From NCBI GenBank assembly GCA_024277605.1, contig JAJRUU010000266.1, positions 1 to 11,663 on the forward strand: a DNA stretch of 11,663 nt, given 5' to 3'. Of this stretch, positions 1 to 5,719 are shown one piece after another. The notes under the pieces are model-generated. The model did no database searches. It saw only the letters and a list, made by a program, of their open reading frames with translations, and had not been told where the DNA came from. The position numbers and the translations under genes are program-made. Position 1 is the stretch's first letter. Every line of letters starts with the position of its first letter. Source of the DNA: a bacterium. Lineage in GTDB: Bacteria; SZUA-182; SZUA-191; JAJRXT01.

Positions 1-187
1 CCGAATAATTCGGGCATTATTAACAGCAAAACCACATCTGCCTAATAATATTAACTTTGTCAGCTTCCACACAATAATTTTCAGGCAAGCAAAGTTATCA
101 TGGACGTTGGCTTTAGACTCTTTTTGATAATAAGTCCAGGCTATGCCTGGTCTGGCAAATCATATATAAACTTATGAATAGATCGGG
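1..187 (-). repeat. Dispersed palindromic element, copy A
   Basis: This copy starts with the palindrome CCGAATAATTCGGG and ends with TGAATAGATCGGG at 175-187. On the minus strand it reads CCCGATCTATTCA, then a hairpin CCAGGC-TAT-GCCTGG, then GCCAACGTCC near 111-102, then the terminal palindrome. Positions 102-187 match 8289-8374 (copy B) at 84 of 86 bases, while 1-101 match copy B only loosely. The first base of the element is probably just outside the window. The two ends are weakly inverted relative to each other (about 9 of 12 bases), as in a miniature transposable element. No coding capacity is seen. Function is unknown. Confidence 0.85.
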
Positions 188-194
188 CTATATG

Positions 195-226
195 CTAGGG
201 ACAGGTCCCTAGGGGATATGTCCCCT
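195..226. repeat. Tandem short palindromes (GGGACAGGTCCC type)
   Basis: Two hairpins lie back to back. CTAGGGAC-AG-GTCCCTAG occupies 195-212 with an 8 bp perfect stem, and AGGGGA-TATG-TCCCCT occupies 211-226 with a 6 bp stem. They lie downstream of the desulfhydrase gene on its coding strand, but neither is followed by a T tract, so they are not a standard intrinsic terminator. The core GGGACAGGTC recurs in reverse complement near 3640-3649. They look like REP-type palindromes. Confidence 0.6.
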
Positions 227-250
227 TAATGCCAGAATTCAGCTAAGTCT

Positions 251-419
251 CTAGGAGCCTGTCGGACTTTGGACGATTCTACTGCGACAAGTGATAAACA
301 TATCCATTTTCCCGTTCATTTTCGTTAAATAGACATGCTATTCTCCTCAAATGATCGAAAAAATGGGCTATATTTCTCACTTGCCTCGCTACGAACTCCA
401 AAGTCCGACAGACTCCTAG
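251..419. mobile_element. 169 bp foldback MITE with IS1182-like ends
   Basis: The left end is CTAGGAGCCTGTCGGACTTT and the right end, on the minus strand, is CTAGGAGTCTGTCGGACTTT. Similarity between the arms continues for roughly 60 bases with small gaps, so most of the element can fold into one long hairpin. The same 20-base end opens the insertion sequence at 11528, which suggests that this is a non-autonomous derivative mobilised by that transposase. CTAG bounds both ends. Because CTAG is palindromic, I cannot tell a target duplication from part of the inverted repeat. The right arm supplies the last codons and the stop of the desulfhydrase gene. Confidence 0.82.
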
Positions 420-1383
420 TGAACAACCCAAAAATGCCGCCGGTATGCACAAACAATATGCTGTGCTCACGCCCGAATCTTCCCTGCTTAATCTGATCGG
501 CCAGGCCATACATGGTTTTGCCGGTATAGACCGGATCTAAAATCAAACCCTCGGTTTGCGCTACCATTTTAATGAATTCTATTTCCTCAAGTCGGCTTTT
601 GGCATAGCCCAAGCCTACATAGCCACCAATAATTTCAATGTCGCTTTGATCAATTTCTATATCCAGCTTAAACTGTTGGATGGTGTCATCCAAAATGCGC
701 CGGACTCGCTTAGTATGGTGTTCGGCGGTACTGCTTACATTGATTCCAATGACCCGGCTCTCCAAGCCGAACAGCTTAACCCCTAAGATCAGCCCCGCCA
801 GTGTCCCGCCCGAGCCAACCGGGGATACAATATAGTCTATTTTTCGCCCCATAGCCTCGAGTTGCGCCTTCAGCTCCCGAACCGCTTTGATATACCCCAT
901 ACAGCCCAAGGCATTGGAGCCTCCCTCAGGAATTACATACGCCTTACGCCCCTTTTGGGCTAACCCCTGTGCCCTGTGGTGCATAATATCAAGCGCCTTA
1001 AAATACTGTGCGTGAGTGACAAACTCTACTTCAGCGCCTACCAGCTGATCCAGTAATAAATTAGACTCAGCTGGAGGGCCTGCCTCTCCTCTCAGCACCA
1101 AATACGAGTTTAAGCCCAGCTTGGCCGCCACAACCGCTGTAGCTCGGGCATGGTTAGACTGAATAGCGCCACAGGTGATCAGGGTATCACAACCGGTATC
1201 AAGGGCAGCCTTGGCGAAAAACTCCAATTTCCGAATCTTATTGCCGGTTAAGGGAGTACCGCTTAAATCATCGCGCTTAACCAGTAGCTTTGGCCCGGAT
1301 AATTTCCTGGATAAACGATCCAGCAACTCAATCGGAGTAGGAAGGTGCGCCAGGGGAATATGGGGAGGGAATTCAAATACCAA
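325..1383 (-). CDS. dcyD: D-cysteine desulfhydrase / ACC deaminase family PLP enzyme
   Basis: This is a fold-type II PLP enzyme of 352 aa, predicted to split D-cysteine into pyruvate, ammonia and sulfide in the cytosol. Visible landmarks are LAHLPTP near the N-terminus, KRDDLSG then GNKIRKLEF (the Lys of GNK should hold PLP), QSNHARATA, and the phosphate-binding loop PVGSGGTLAG. ACC deaminases have Glu in DPVYEGK and Leu in the late HLGG motif. Here the residues are Thr in DPVYTGK and Thr in HTGG, which favours D-cysteine desulfhydrase. The start is a TTG, with AAAGGA about 11 bases upstream. From about residue 322 onward the tail is encoded by the foldback element at 251-419, including the stop codon, so a native C-terminus of a few residues has been replaced by about 30 foreign ones. 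Activity is plausible because the conserved core is whole. Family assignment is firm; the exact substrate is inferred. Confidence 0.88.
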   Translation of the reverse strand: MVFEFPPHIPLAHLPTPIELLDRLSRKLSGPKLLVKRDDLSGTPLTGNKIRKLEFFAKAALDTGCDTLITCGAIQSNHARATAVVAAKLGLNSYLVLRGEAGPPAESNLLLDQLVGAEVEFVTHAQYFKALDIMHHRAQGLAQKGRKAYVIPEGGSNALGCMGYIKAVRELKAQLEAMGRKIDYIVSPVGSGGTLAGLILGVKLFGLESRVIGINVSSTAEHHTKRVRRILDDTIQQFKLDIEIDQSDIEIIGGYVGLGYAKSRLEEIEFIKMVAQTEGLILDPVYTGKTMYGLADQIKQGRFGREHSILFVHTGGIFGLFTRSLSDFGVRSEASEKYSPFFRSFEENSMSI

Positions 1384-1394
1384 AATTTTTTAAA

Positions 1395-1447
1395 TCCTTT
1401 ACTCACTTGCCTAAGCTAACGAACCCCAAAGTCCGACAGACTCCTAG
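1395..1447 (-). repeat. Single IS1182-like end between two genes
   Basis: On the minus strand this starts CTAGGAGTCTGTCGGACTTT at 1447. It then follows the right arm of the 251-419 element (GTTCGT, then GGCAAGTGAG) for about 50 bases before diverging. It fills nearly all of the gap between the outer-membrane protein gene and the desulfhydrase gene. The TAG stop of the former (1444-1446) lies inside the CTAG boundary. The AAAGGA ribosome-binding sequence of the latter sits at the far edge of the repeat. No inverted partner lies next to it; the nearest opposite-facing end is at 251. Confidence 0.78.
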
Positions 1448-2064
1448 AATTCGAAGCGCAGCCCGGCAGTATATATCACACCGCCTAAATCCAGATCATC
1501 AGCGCCAAAATTATCTACCACCGAATATTTAGCTTCCACATTGAGGTATGTATTTTCGATTTTCCACTTACTCTTCATGTCCCGGGCTTGTTTGGAACCG
1601 AAATAATCCAGCAGAATCTGAATACCGCCTACTCCATGGTAACCGTATTTCCACTTATCCTCATCTCTGTCCACCTCAGCAAAGGCCATCTCATCCCGCA
1701 AGTAATAAAAGTCAAAGCCGCCGCCTATAAAAGGCACCAGCACTTGATCATCATAATAATTAAACCGATAGCGAGCAGCCACATCGACCGGGATCATGTA
1801 ATTGGCATAACCGACCTCAGCCGCCAGCTCGAAGGTGGGGTGAATAATCCAGCTGATATCCGCTTCACCGTAGCCAACCCCTGTTTCCTCACCCCCCCCT
1901 ATCATTATCGGTGAATATTCAGGCTCCAGCCCTCCGCCTTTTAAGCAAATTGAAGCGCTGGGGGGGGTATCCTTAGCCGATACTAGTGCTACAGGTGTCA
2001 AACAAGCAGCTATGGAGAATATAGCTAAAGCCAACAAATTATAAGTTGTTTTTTTTATTATCAT
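1444..2064 (-). CDS. Small outer-membrane beta-barrel protein
   Basis: This 206 aa protein has a clear signal peptide: positively charged MIIKK, a hydrophobic stretch, and likely cleavage after VSA near residue 30. The rest alternates short amphipathic strands such as ELAAEVGYANY, VDVAARYRF, VPFIGGGFDFYYL and VIYTAGLRFEF. It ends in Phe, the usual C-terminal signal for outer-membrane insertion by the BAM machinery. Its size suits a barrel of about eight strands (OmpW/OmpA-like), but I cannot assign a named family or substrate. It starts 11 nt after the frr stop, so it is probably co-transcribed with the translation cluster, although no good Shine-Dalgarno sequence precedes its ATG. The gene carries two 8-base homopolymer runs near the mature N-terminus (1892-1899 and 1960-1967). 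The stop codon TAG is part of a mobile-element end. Confidence 0.75.
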   Translation of the reverse strand: MIIKKTTYNLLALAIFSIAACLTPVALVSAKDTPPSASICLKGGGLEPEYSPIMIGGGEETGVGYGEADISWIIHPTFELAAEVGYANYMIPVDVAARYRFNYYDDQVLVPFIGGGFDFYYLRDEMAFAEVDRDEDKWKYGYHGVGGIQILLDYFGSKQARDMKSKWKIENTYLNVEAKYSVVDNFGADDLDLGGVIYTAGLRFEF

Positions 2065-2075
2065 AAGCGCGCCGG

Positions 2076-2633
2076 TTAAATCTCCATAACCTCTTGTTCT
2101 TTGTGCTCCTGCATCATATTTAGCTGATTTATATAATCATCGGTAAGCTTTTGCACCTTGTCTTGAGCCTTATGTGAATCGTCTTCAGGAACCTCTTTGT
2201 CCTTCTCTGATTTCTTTATAGCTTCAATGGCCTCCCGCCGGGAATTGCGCACCGAAATACGGCCCTCTTCCGCCATGCGTTTCACAACTTTAACCAACTG
2301 CAAGCGGCGTTCTTCATTTAGAGAAGGGATGGATAAACGGATGAGTTTACCGTCATTGCTGGGATTAATTCCTAAGTCAGATTTTAAAATAGCCTTCTCA
2401 ATCTCTTTGATAAGCGAAGTATCCCATGGCTGAATAGTGATTTGACGTGGATCAGGAGCCGAGAGATTAGCTGCTTGATTTATGGGGACTTGCGAACCAT
2501 AATAATCCACCCTTATTCCATCCAGCATAGATAAGGAAGCCCGCCCGGTGCGGATCCCCGCGTATTCTCGGCGCAAGGCGTCCAGCGCATCCTGCATTTT
2601 ATGTTCCGCATGCGTATAAACTTGCTCTATCAT
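2076..2633 (-). CDS. frr: Ribosome recycling factor
   Basis: This is a 185 aa protein of full family length. With EF-G it splits the post-termination 70S ribosome and frees it for a new round of translation. Recognisable blocks are the N-terminal helix MQDALDALRREYAGIRTGRA, the domain II segment VDYYGSQVPINQAANLSAPD, ITIQPWD, NDGKLIRLSIPSLNEERR, and the long C-terminal helix of domain I with QKLTDDYI. The start follows pyrH by 40 nt, and an AGGTG/AAGGG-rich stretch precedes the ATG. It is the last of the conserved rpsB-tsf-pyrH-frr order. The next gene downstream is not uppS, which is frequent at this place in other bacteria. Confidence 0.97.
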   Translation of the reverse strand: MIEQVYTHAEHKMQDALDALRREYAGIRTGRASLSMLDGIRVDYYGSQVPINQAANLSAPDPRQITIQPWDTSLIKEIEKAILKSDLGINPSNDGKLIRLSIPSLNEERRLQLVKVVKRMAEEGRISVRNSRREAIEAIKKSEKDKEVPEDDSHKAQDKVQKLTDDYINQLNMMQEHKEQEVMEI

Positions 2634-2673
2634 AACCCTTACACCTCTCTGCTAACATTTTGCGTCTTTATGT

Positions 2674-3399
2674 CTACTCTTCTTTATCCCTGACGATAGA
2701 ACCTAATTTTTCCCCAAACAATACCCGCTTGATATTGCCATGTTTGAACAAATCAAACACTATAACCGGCAGCTTGTTTTCCATACAAAGCGAAACAGCA
2801 GTGGCATCCATAACCCGGATGCCCTTCTGCAATACATCCAGATATGAAAGCTCATCAAACTTTTTGGCGTTCTTATCTTTTAGCGGATCGGCGGAATATA
2901 TACCATCCACCTTGGTAGCCTTGAGAATTACCTCAGCTTCAACCTCCATAGCCCGCAAAGCGGCAGCGGTATCGGTGGTGAAGTATGGATTTCCGGTGCC
3001 GGCCACAAAAATCACCACCCGCCCTTTCTCCAAATGGCGGGTAGCCCGCCGCCTGATATACAGCTCGCACAAGCGGGGCATTTCTATGGCAGTCATTACC
3101 CTGGTATCAGCCCCCTTTTTTTCCAGCGCATCCTGCAAAGCAAGCCCATTTATCACAGTGGCCAGCATTCCCATATAATCCGCCGAGGAACGGTCAATAC
3201 CGGTGATGCTGTTTTCCACCCCGCGATAGATATTGCCGCCGCCAATGACCAACGCCATTTCAACCCCTAAGCGGTGAACCTCGGCCACCTCTCCGGCAAT
3301 CTGAGACACCGCCTCGGCATCAATACCGAATCCCTGCTTACCCACCAAGGCCTCGCCGCTTAACTTAAGTAATACTCTTTTATACTGTAGCTCTTTCAT
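2674..3399 (-). CDS. pyrH: Uridylate (UMP) kinase
   Basis: PyrH is a 241 aa bacterial UMP kinase of the amino acid kinase fold. It phosphorylates UMP to UDP in pyrimidine nucleotide synthesis and works as a hexamer in the cytosol. The N-terminus YKRVLLKLSGEAL carries the nucleotide-binding Lys/Gly motif. GGGNIYRG, SADYMGMLATVINGLALQ, GTGNPYFTTDTAAALRA and MDATAVSLC are all present and normally spaced. The start is firm, because family members begin a few residues before YKRVLLKLSGEAL. The translation start region is odd: the ATG at 3397-3399 directly abuts a repeat element (copy D, 3400-3506), and only AGG immediately against the ATG resembles a Shine-Dalgarno sequence. The mobile-type repeat therefore forms the 5' untranslated region. 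Confidence 0.97.
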   Translation of the reverse strand: MKELQYKRVLLKLSGEALVGKQGFGIDAEAVSQIAGEVAEVHRLGVEMALVIGGGNIYRGVENSITGIDRSSADYMGMLATVINGLALQDALEKKGADTRVMTAIEMPRLCELYIRRRATRHLEKGRVVIFVAGTGNPYFTTDTAAALRAMEVEAEVILKATKVDGIYSADPLKDKNAKKFDELSYLDVLQKGIRVMDATAVSLCMENKLPVIVFDLFKHGNIKRVLFGEKLGSIVRDKEE

Positions 3400-3506
3400 C
3401 CTGATCTACCCATAAACCGTGATTAATTTTTACCAGAGTCCCTATGTGAGACGGGCTAATGCCAACGCCCCGAAGAAACAGGCTGCGCCTGCCCGGATTA
3501 TTCGGG
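3400..3506 (+). repeat. Dispersed palindromic element, copy D
   Basis: On the plus strand this copy begins CCTGATCTACCCATAA (3400-3415), has GCCAACGCCCC in the middle, and ends with the hairpin CAGGC-TGC-GCCTG followed by CCCGGATTATTCGGG at 3492-3506. Its last 47 bases align closely with the minus strand of copy C (11202-11311), including the run AAGAAACAGGCTG. It is oriented opposite to the neighbouring genes, unlike copies A, B and C. Its first base follows directly on the pyrH start codon. Confidence 0.8.
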
Positions 3507-3532
3507 ATCATCGGCTGCCTGATACTATGGGT

Positions 3533-3685
3533 TACCTTGAAAAATTGTCCTTTTCACCGATTGACGGTGTCGCAGTTCGCCTTAAAATGCTCATGTACTT
3601 GTGTGTACACTGCGCTTTTTCGACTCACCGCTCCTTGGTGACCTGTCCCCTTGTTCTCGATGAAAATTTCTAATTTTTCAAGGTA
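3533..3685. repeat. 153 bp element with 14 bp terminal inverted repeats
   Basis: TACCTTGAAAAATT at 3533-3546 is perfectly repeated in inverse as AATTTTTCAAGGTA at 3672-3685, and weaker similarity (TTTTCA-CG) continues inward. The inside holds the imperfect palindrome TGTAC-TTGTGT-GTACA and a GGTGACCTGTCCCC stretch that echoes the palindromes at 195-212. It ends two bases from the tsf stop. With copy D it fills almost the whole tsf-pyrH gap. It looks like a MITE; no flanking target duplication is obvious. Confidence 0.75.
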
Positions 3686-3687
3686 CT

Positions 3688-4284
3688 CTATTCGCCAAGC
3701 TGAAAACGGCTGAAACGGTTAATGTTTATATTTTCGCCAAATTTGGTAATCTTTTCAACCAACAGCTTGCCTATCGTAAGTTTATCATCTTTAATAAAGG
3801 TTTGATCCAAAAGACAGACTTGAGCAAAAAACCCCTTCTCCAGCTTACCCTCGATTATTTTATCCATAATGTTTTCAGGCTTTTTCGAGTCAGCCATCTG
3901 AGCCAGGCAGATCTCCTTTTCTTTTTCAACCACCTCTTGCGGTACATCCTCCCGGCGAACATATTTGGGACTTGTGGCCGCAATCTGCATACAAACATCC
4001 CTGACTAACTGCTGAAATTCCTCGGTGCGGGCCACAAAATCGGTTTCGCAATTAATCTCGATCAGCACCCCGACCTTTCCACCCTGATGAATATAGGCCC
4101 CTACCTGACCATCAGAAGTATCCCGAGAAGCTTTCTTGGCCGCGGTTTTCAAACCTCTTTTTCTCAGAGTTTCAATAGCCGTTTCGATATCACCAGCGGT
4201 CTCTTTTAAGGCCAGCTTGCACTCCATTATTCCACAACCGGTCCTTTGCCTTAAGTCCTTTACCATCTCGGCGGTAATAGACAT
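3688..4284 (-). CDS. tsf: Elongation factor Ts (short form)
   Basis: EF-Ts catalyses GDP release from EF-Tu so that it can be reloaded with GTP. The N-terminal UBA-like domain is seen as ITAEMVKDLRQRTGCGIMECKLAL, followed by GDIETAIETLRKRGLKTAAKKASR. The core has VGVLIEINCETDFVARTEEF, where TDFVAR is the signature that contacts EF-Tu. At 198 aa it is the short type with one core subdomain, not the roughly 280 aa form of E. coli. GGAGAG precedes the ATG at good spacing. It follows rpsB by 122 nt, and that gap carries tandem GGGGTTAAC repeats. The stop codon is two bases from a repeat element. Confidence 0.97.
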   Translation of the reverse strand: MSITAEMVKDLRQRTGCGIMECKLALKETAGDIETAIETLRKRGLKTAAKKASRDTSDGQVGAYIHQGGKVGVLIEINCETDFVARTEEFQQLVRDVCMQIAATSPKYVRREDVPQEVVEKEKEICLAQMADSKKPENIMDKIIEGKLEKGFFAQVCLLDQTFIKDDKLTIGKLLVEKITKFGENININRFSRFQLGE

Positions 4285-4353
4285 ATATGCTCTCCTTGTC
4301 TTATTTTTACAGGCGCTTACCTGTTTTCTTGGTTTTTGATTAACTTAATTATA

Positions 4354-4404
4354 GGGGCCATTGACCCCTCGGGGATTGTTAACCCCTCTGGTTGTTAACC
4401 CCTT
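4354..4404 (-). repeat. Tandem GGGGTTAAC repeats between rpsB and tsf
   Basis: Reading the minus strand there are three successive units, AGGGGTTAACAACCAG, AGGGGTTAACAATCCCCG and AGGGGTCAATGGCCCC, with a period of 16-18 nt. The second and third can each fold into a small GGGG/CCCC hairpin with a 7-8 nt loop. They lie directly after the rpsB stop on the rpsB-tsf transcript. E. coli also has a stem-loop between these two genes that lowers tsf read-through, so an attenuating or RNA-processing role is a reasonable inference. No T tract follows. Confidence 0.6.
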
Positions 4405-4406
4405 AT

Positions 4407-5291
4407 TTATGCGGTAGCCTTTTTCTTTTCCTTGCGGGCTACTTTCTTTCTTTTCTCTTTCTCCGCTTCCTGTTTTACTGCACTATCCTTGACTTCTTTA
4501 TTCGCCTTTTTAGGAGAAGCATTAGCTTTATTAGCAGCAGCAGCCTTCTTCTCAGCGATTTTCTTTTCAGCAAGCTTTGCCTTAGCCGCCTCCTCCTGCA
4601 ATAGTTTTAGCTTTTCATTGCCCTCAGACACAGCATCACTAATTTTTGAAGCGATCAGACTAATAGCTCGAATAGCATCGTCATTTCCAGGAATCACATA
4701 GTCAATCAGATCCGGATCGCAGTTGGTATCCACCACAGCTACGATAGGAATGCCTATCTTGCGTGCCTCATTTACCGCAATCTTTTCCTTGCGGGGGTCT
4801 ACTACAAAAATAGCTCCAGGAAGTTCCCCCATATTCTTAATTCCACCCAGAAGCCTTTCCGCTTTCGTTCTTTCCTTTTCCAGCTTCAACACTTCCTTTT
4901 TTGGTAGTGCATTATATACTCCATCGGCCTTCATCTCATCCAACTTCTTCAAGTGCTCCACGCTCTTGCGAATAGTCTGGAAATTGGTAAGCGTACCCCC
5001 CAGCCAGCGCCGGTTCACATAGAACATTTGACAACGTTGAGCCTCCCGTTCTATGGAATCCTGCCCCTGTTTTTTAGTACACACAAACAGTAGACTTTTG
5101 CCGTCAGCCATAAGATCAGACACAAACCGGCATGCCTGCCTGAAATGACCTACCGTTTTCTGCAAATCAATAATGTAAATACCATTGCGCTCGCCGAAAA
5201 TATAGCGCTTCATTTTGGGATTCCATCTTTTGGTTTGATGACCAAAATGAACCCCCGATTCCAACAACTCCTTCATAGCAATCTTAACCAC
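4407..5291 (-). CDS. rpsB: 30S ribosomal protein S2 with lysine/alanine-rich tail
   Basis: S2 is a late-binding small-subunit protein at the head-body junction of the 30S particle. Motifs are ELLESGVHFGHQTKRWNPKM, RNGIYIIDLQKT, FVCTKKQGQDSI, NRRWLGGTLTNFQTI, AIFVVDPRKEKIAVNEA and IPIVAVVDTNCDPDLIDYVIPGNDDA, all in the usual order. The start is GTG at 5289-5291, preceded by GAGGAG at good spacing; it yields MVKIAMKELLESG, which fits the family N-terminus better than the internal ATG at 5276. The protein is 294 aa against about 240-260 usually. From about residue 228 on it is a low-complexity, highly basic, probably helical tail of K, A and E. Such S2 tails occur in several phyla and may bind RNA. 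It heads the cluster rpsB-tsf-pyrH-frr. Confidence 0.97.
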   Translation of the reverse strand: MVKIAMKELLESGVHFGHQTKRWNPKMKRYIFGERNGIYIIDLQKTVGHFRQACRFVSDLMADGKSLLFVCTKKQGQDSIEREAQRCQMFYVNRRWLGGTLTNFQTIRKSVEHLKKLDEMKADGVYNALPKKEVLKLEKERTKAERLLGGIKNMGELPGAIFVVDPRKEKIAVNEARKIGIPIVAVVDTNCDPDLIDYVIPGNDDAIRAISLIASKISDAVSEGNEKLKLLQEEAAKAKLAEKKIAEKKAAAANKANASPKKANKEVKDSAVKQEAEKEKRKKVARKEKKKATA

Positions 5292-5338
5292 GTGCTTCTC
5301 CTCTGTCCTTTTGGGTTAGTCCTCCACCCCTTCCAAAA

Positions 5339-5418
5339 CCGCTTGAATATAATACAGCGGCACCCAATGGACTTTATGGGGGGTGTGAGTATTTTTTCGT
5401 CAGCAACTAAAGGCTGAC
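5339..5418 (-). promoter_or_regulatory. Structured leader of the rpsB operon (candidate)
   Basis: Two hairpins lie in the 5' region of rpsB. GTCAGC-CTTTAGTT-GCTGAC occupies 5399-5418 on the minus strand and is followed by GACGAAAAAAT. CCGCT...AGCGG occupies 5339-5360. Ribosomal protein S2 represses its own mRNA through leader structure in E. coli, so an autoregulatory role is possible. The sequence does not resemble a leader motif that I can name. A candidate promoter just upstream on the same strand is TTGCAC with a 17 nt spacer to TATTTT, at about 5468-5440; it is weak. Confidence 0.35.
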
Positions 5419-5520
5419 AAAACATTTTACAATGCCCTCCAAAATAACATATTGTCCAGCGCTGTGCAAGTAAAAAACCAAGCTGTCAACCACATTTAAA
5501 AATGTCCGCTTTTTCAGTAG

Positions 5521-5662
5521 TGTCCGCTCCAAGTTTTTGCGCAACCCGCAAAATGTCTTTTAGTTCTCTTTCCCCTCTGGGGAGAGGAAAAACAAGGAAT
5601 CTTGTGTTAGAAACTTACCGCAATTATTGACTTTTACTGTGTGCAAAAACTTGGAGCGGACA
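5521..5662. mobile_element. 142 bp MITE-like element with 20 bp perfect inverted repeats
   Basis: TGTCCGCTCCAAGTTTTTGC at 5521-5540 is perfectly inverted at 5643-5662. The ends are 5'-TG...CA-3', as in several IS families. The interior carries a short hairpin TCCCC-TCT-GGGGA at 5571-5583 and has no coding capacity. A partial copy of the end, TGTCCGCT, sits at 5503-5510. The element lies in the 428 nt gap between the flavoprotein stop and the rpsB start, upstream of the likely rpsB promoter. No clear target duplication is seen. The rest of the gap holds the rpsB leader and an 8-base G run at 5693-5700. Confidence 0.78.
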
Positions 5663-5719
5663 ACGCTGTATTATATTGAAATTTTATCTATTGGGGGGGG
5701 AGTTAAAAAGGATGTAGTC

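Noticed and set aside
325..1383. ACC deaminase (plant-growth-promoting type)
   Set aside because: The Glu and Leu typical of ACC deaminase in the DPVYEGK and HLGG motifs are both Thr here, which points to D-cysteine desulfhydrase.
3419..3673. Small plus-strand open frames between tsf and pyrH
   Set aside because: They lie wholly inside the two repeat elements, have no ribosome-binding site and encode no recognisable protein.
4392..5022. Plus-strand open frames opposite rpsB
   Set aside because: Their Phe/Leu/Ser-rich sequence is the antisense of the lysine- and alanine-rich S2 coding region.
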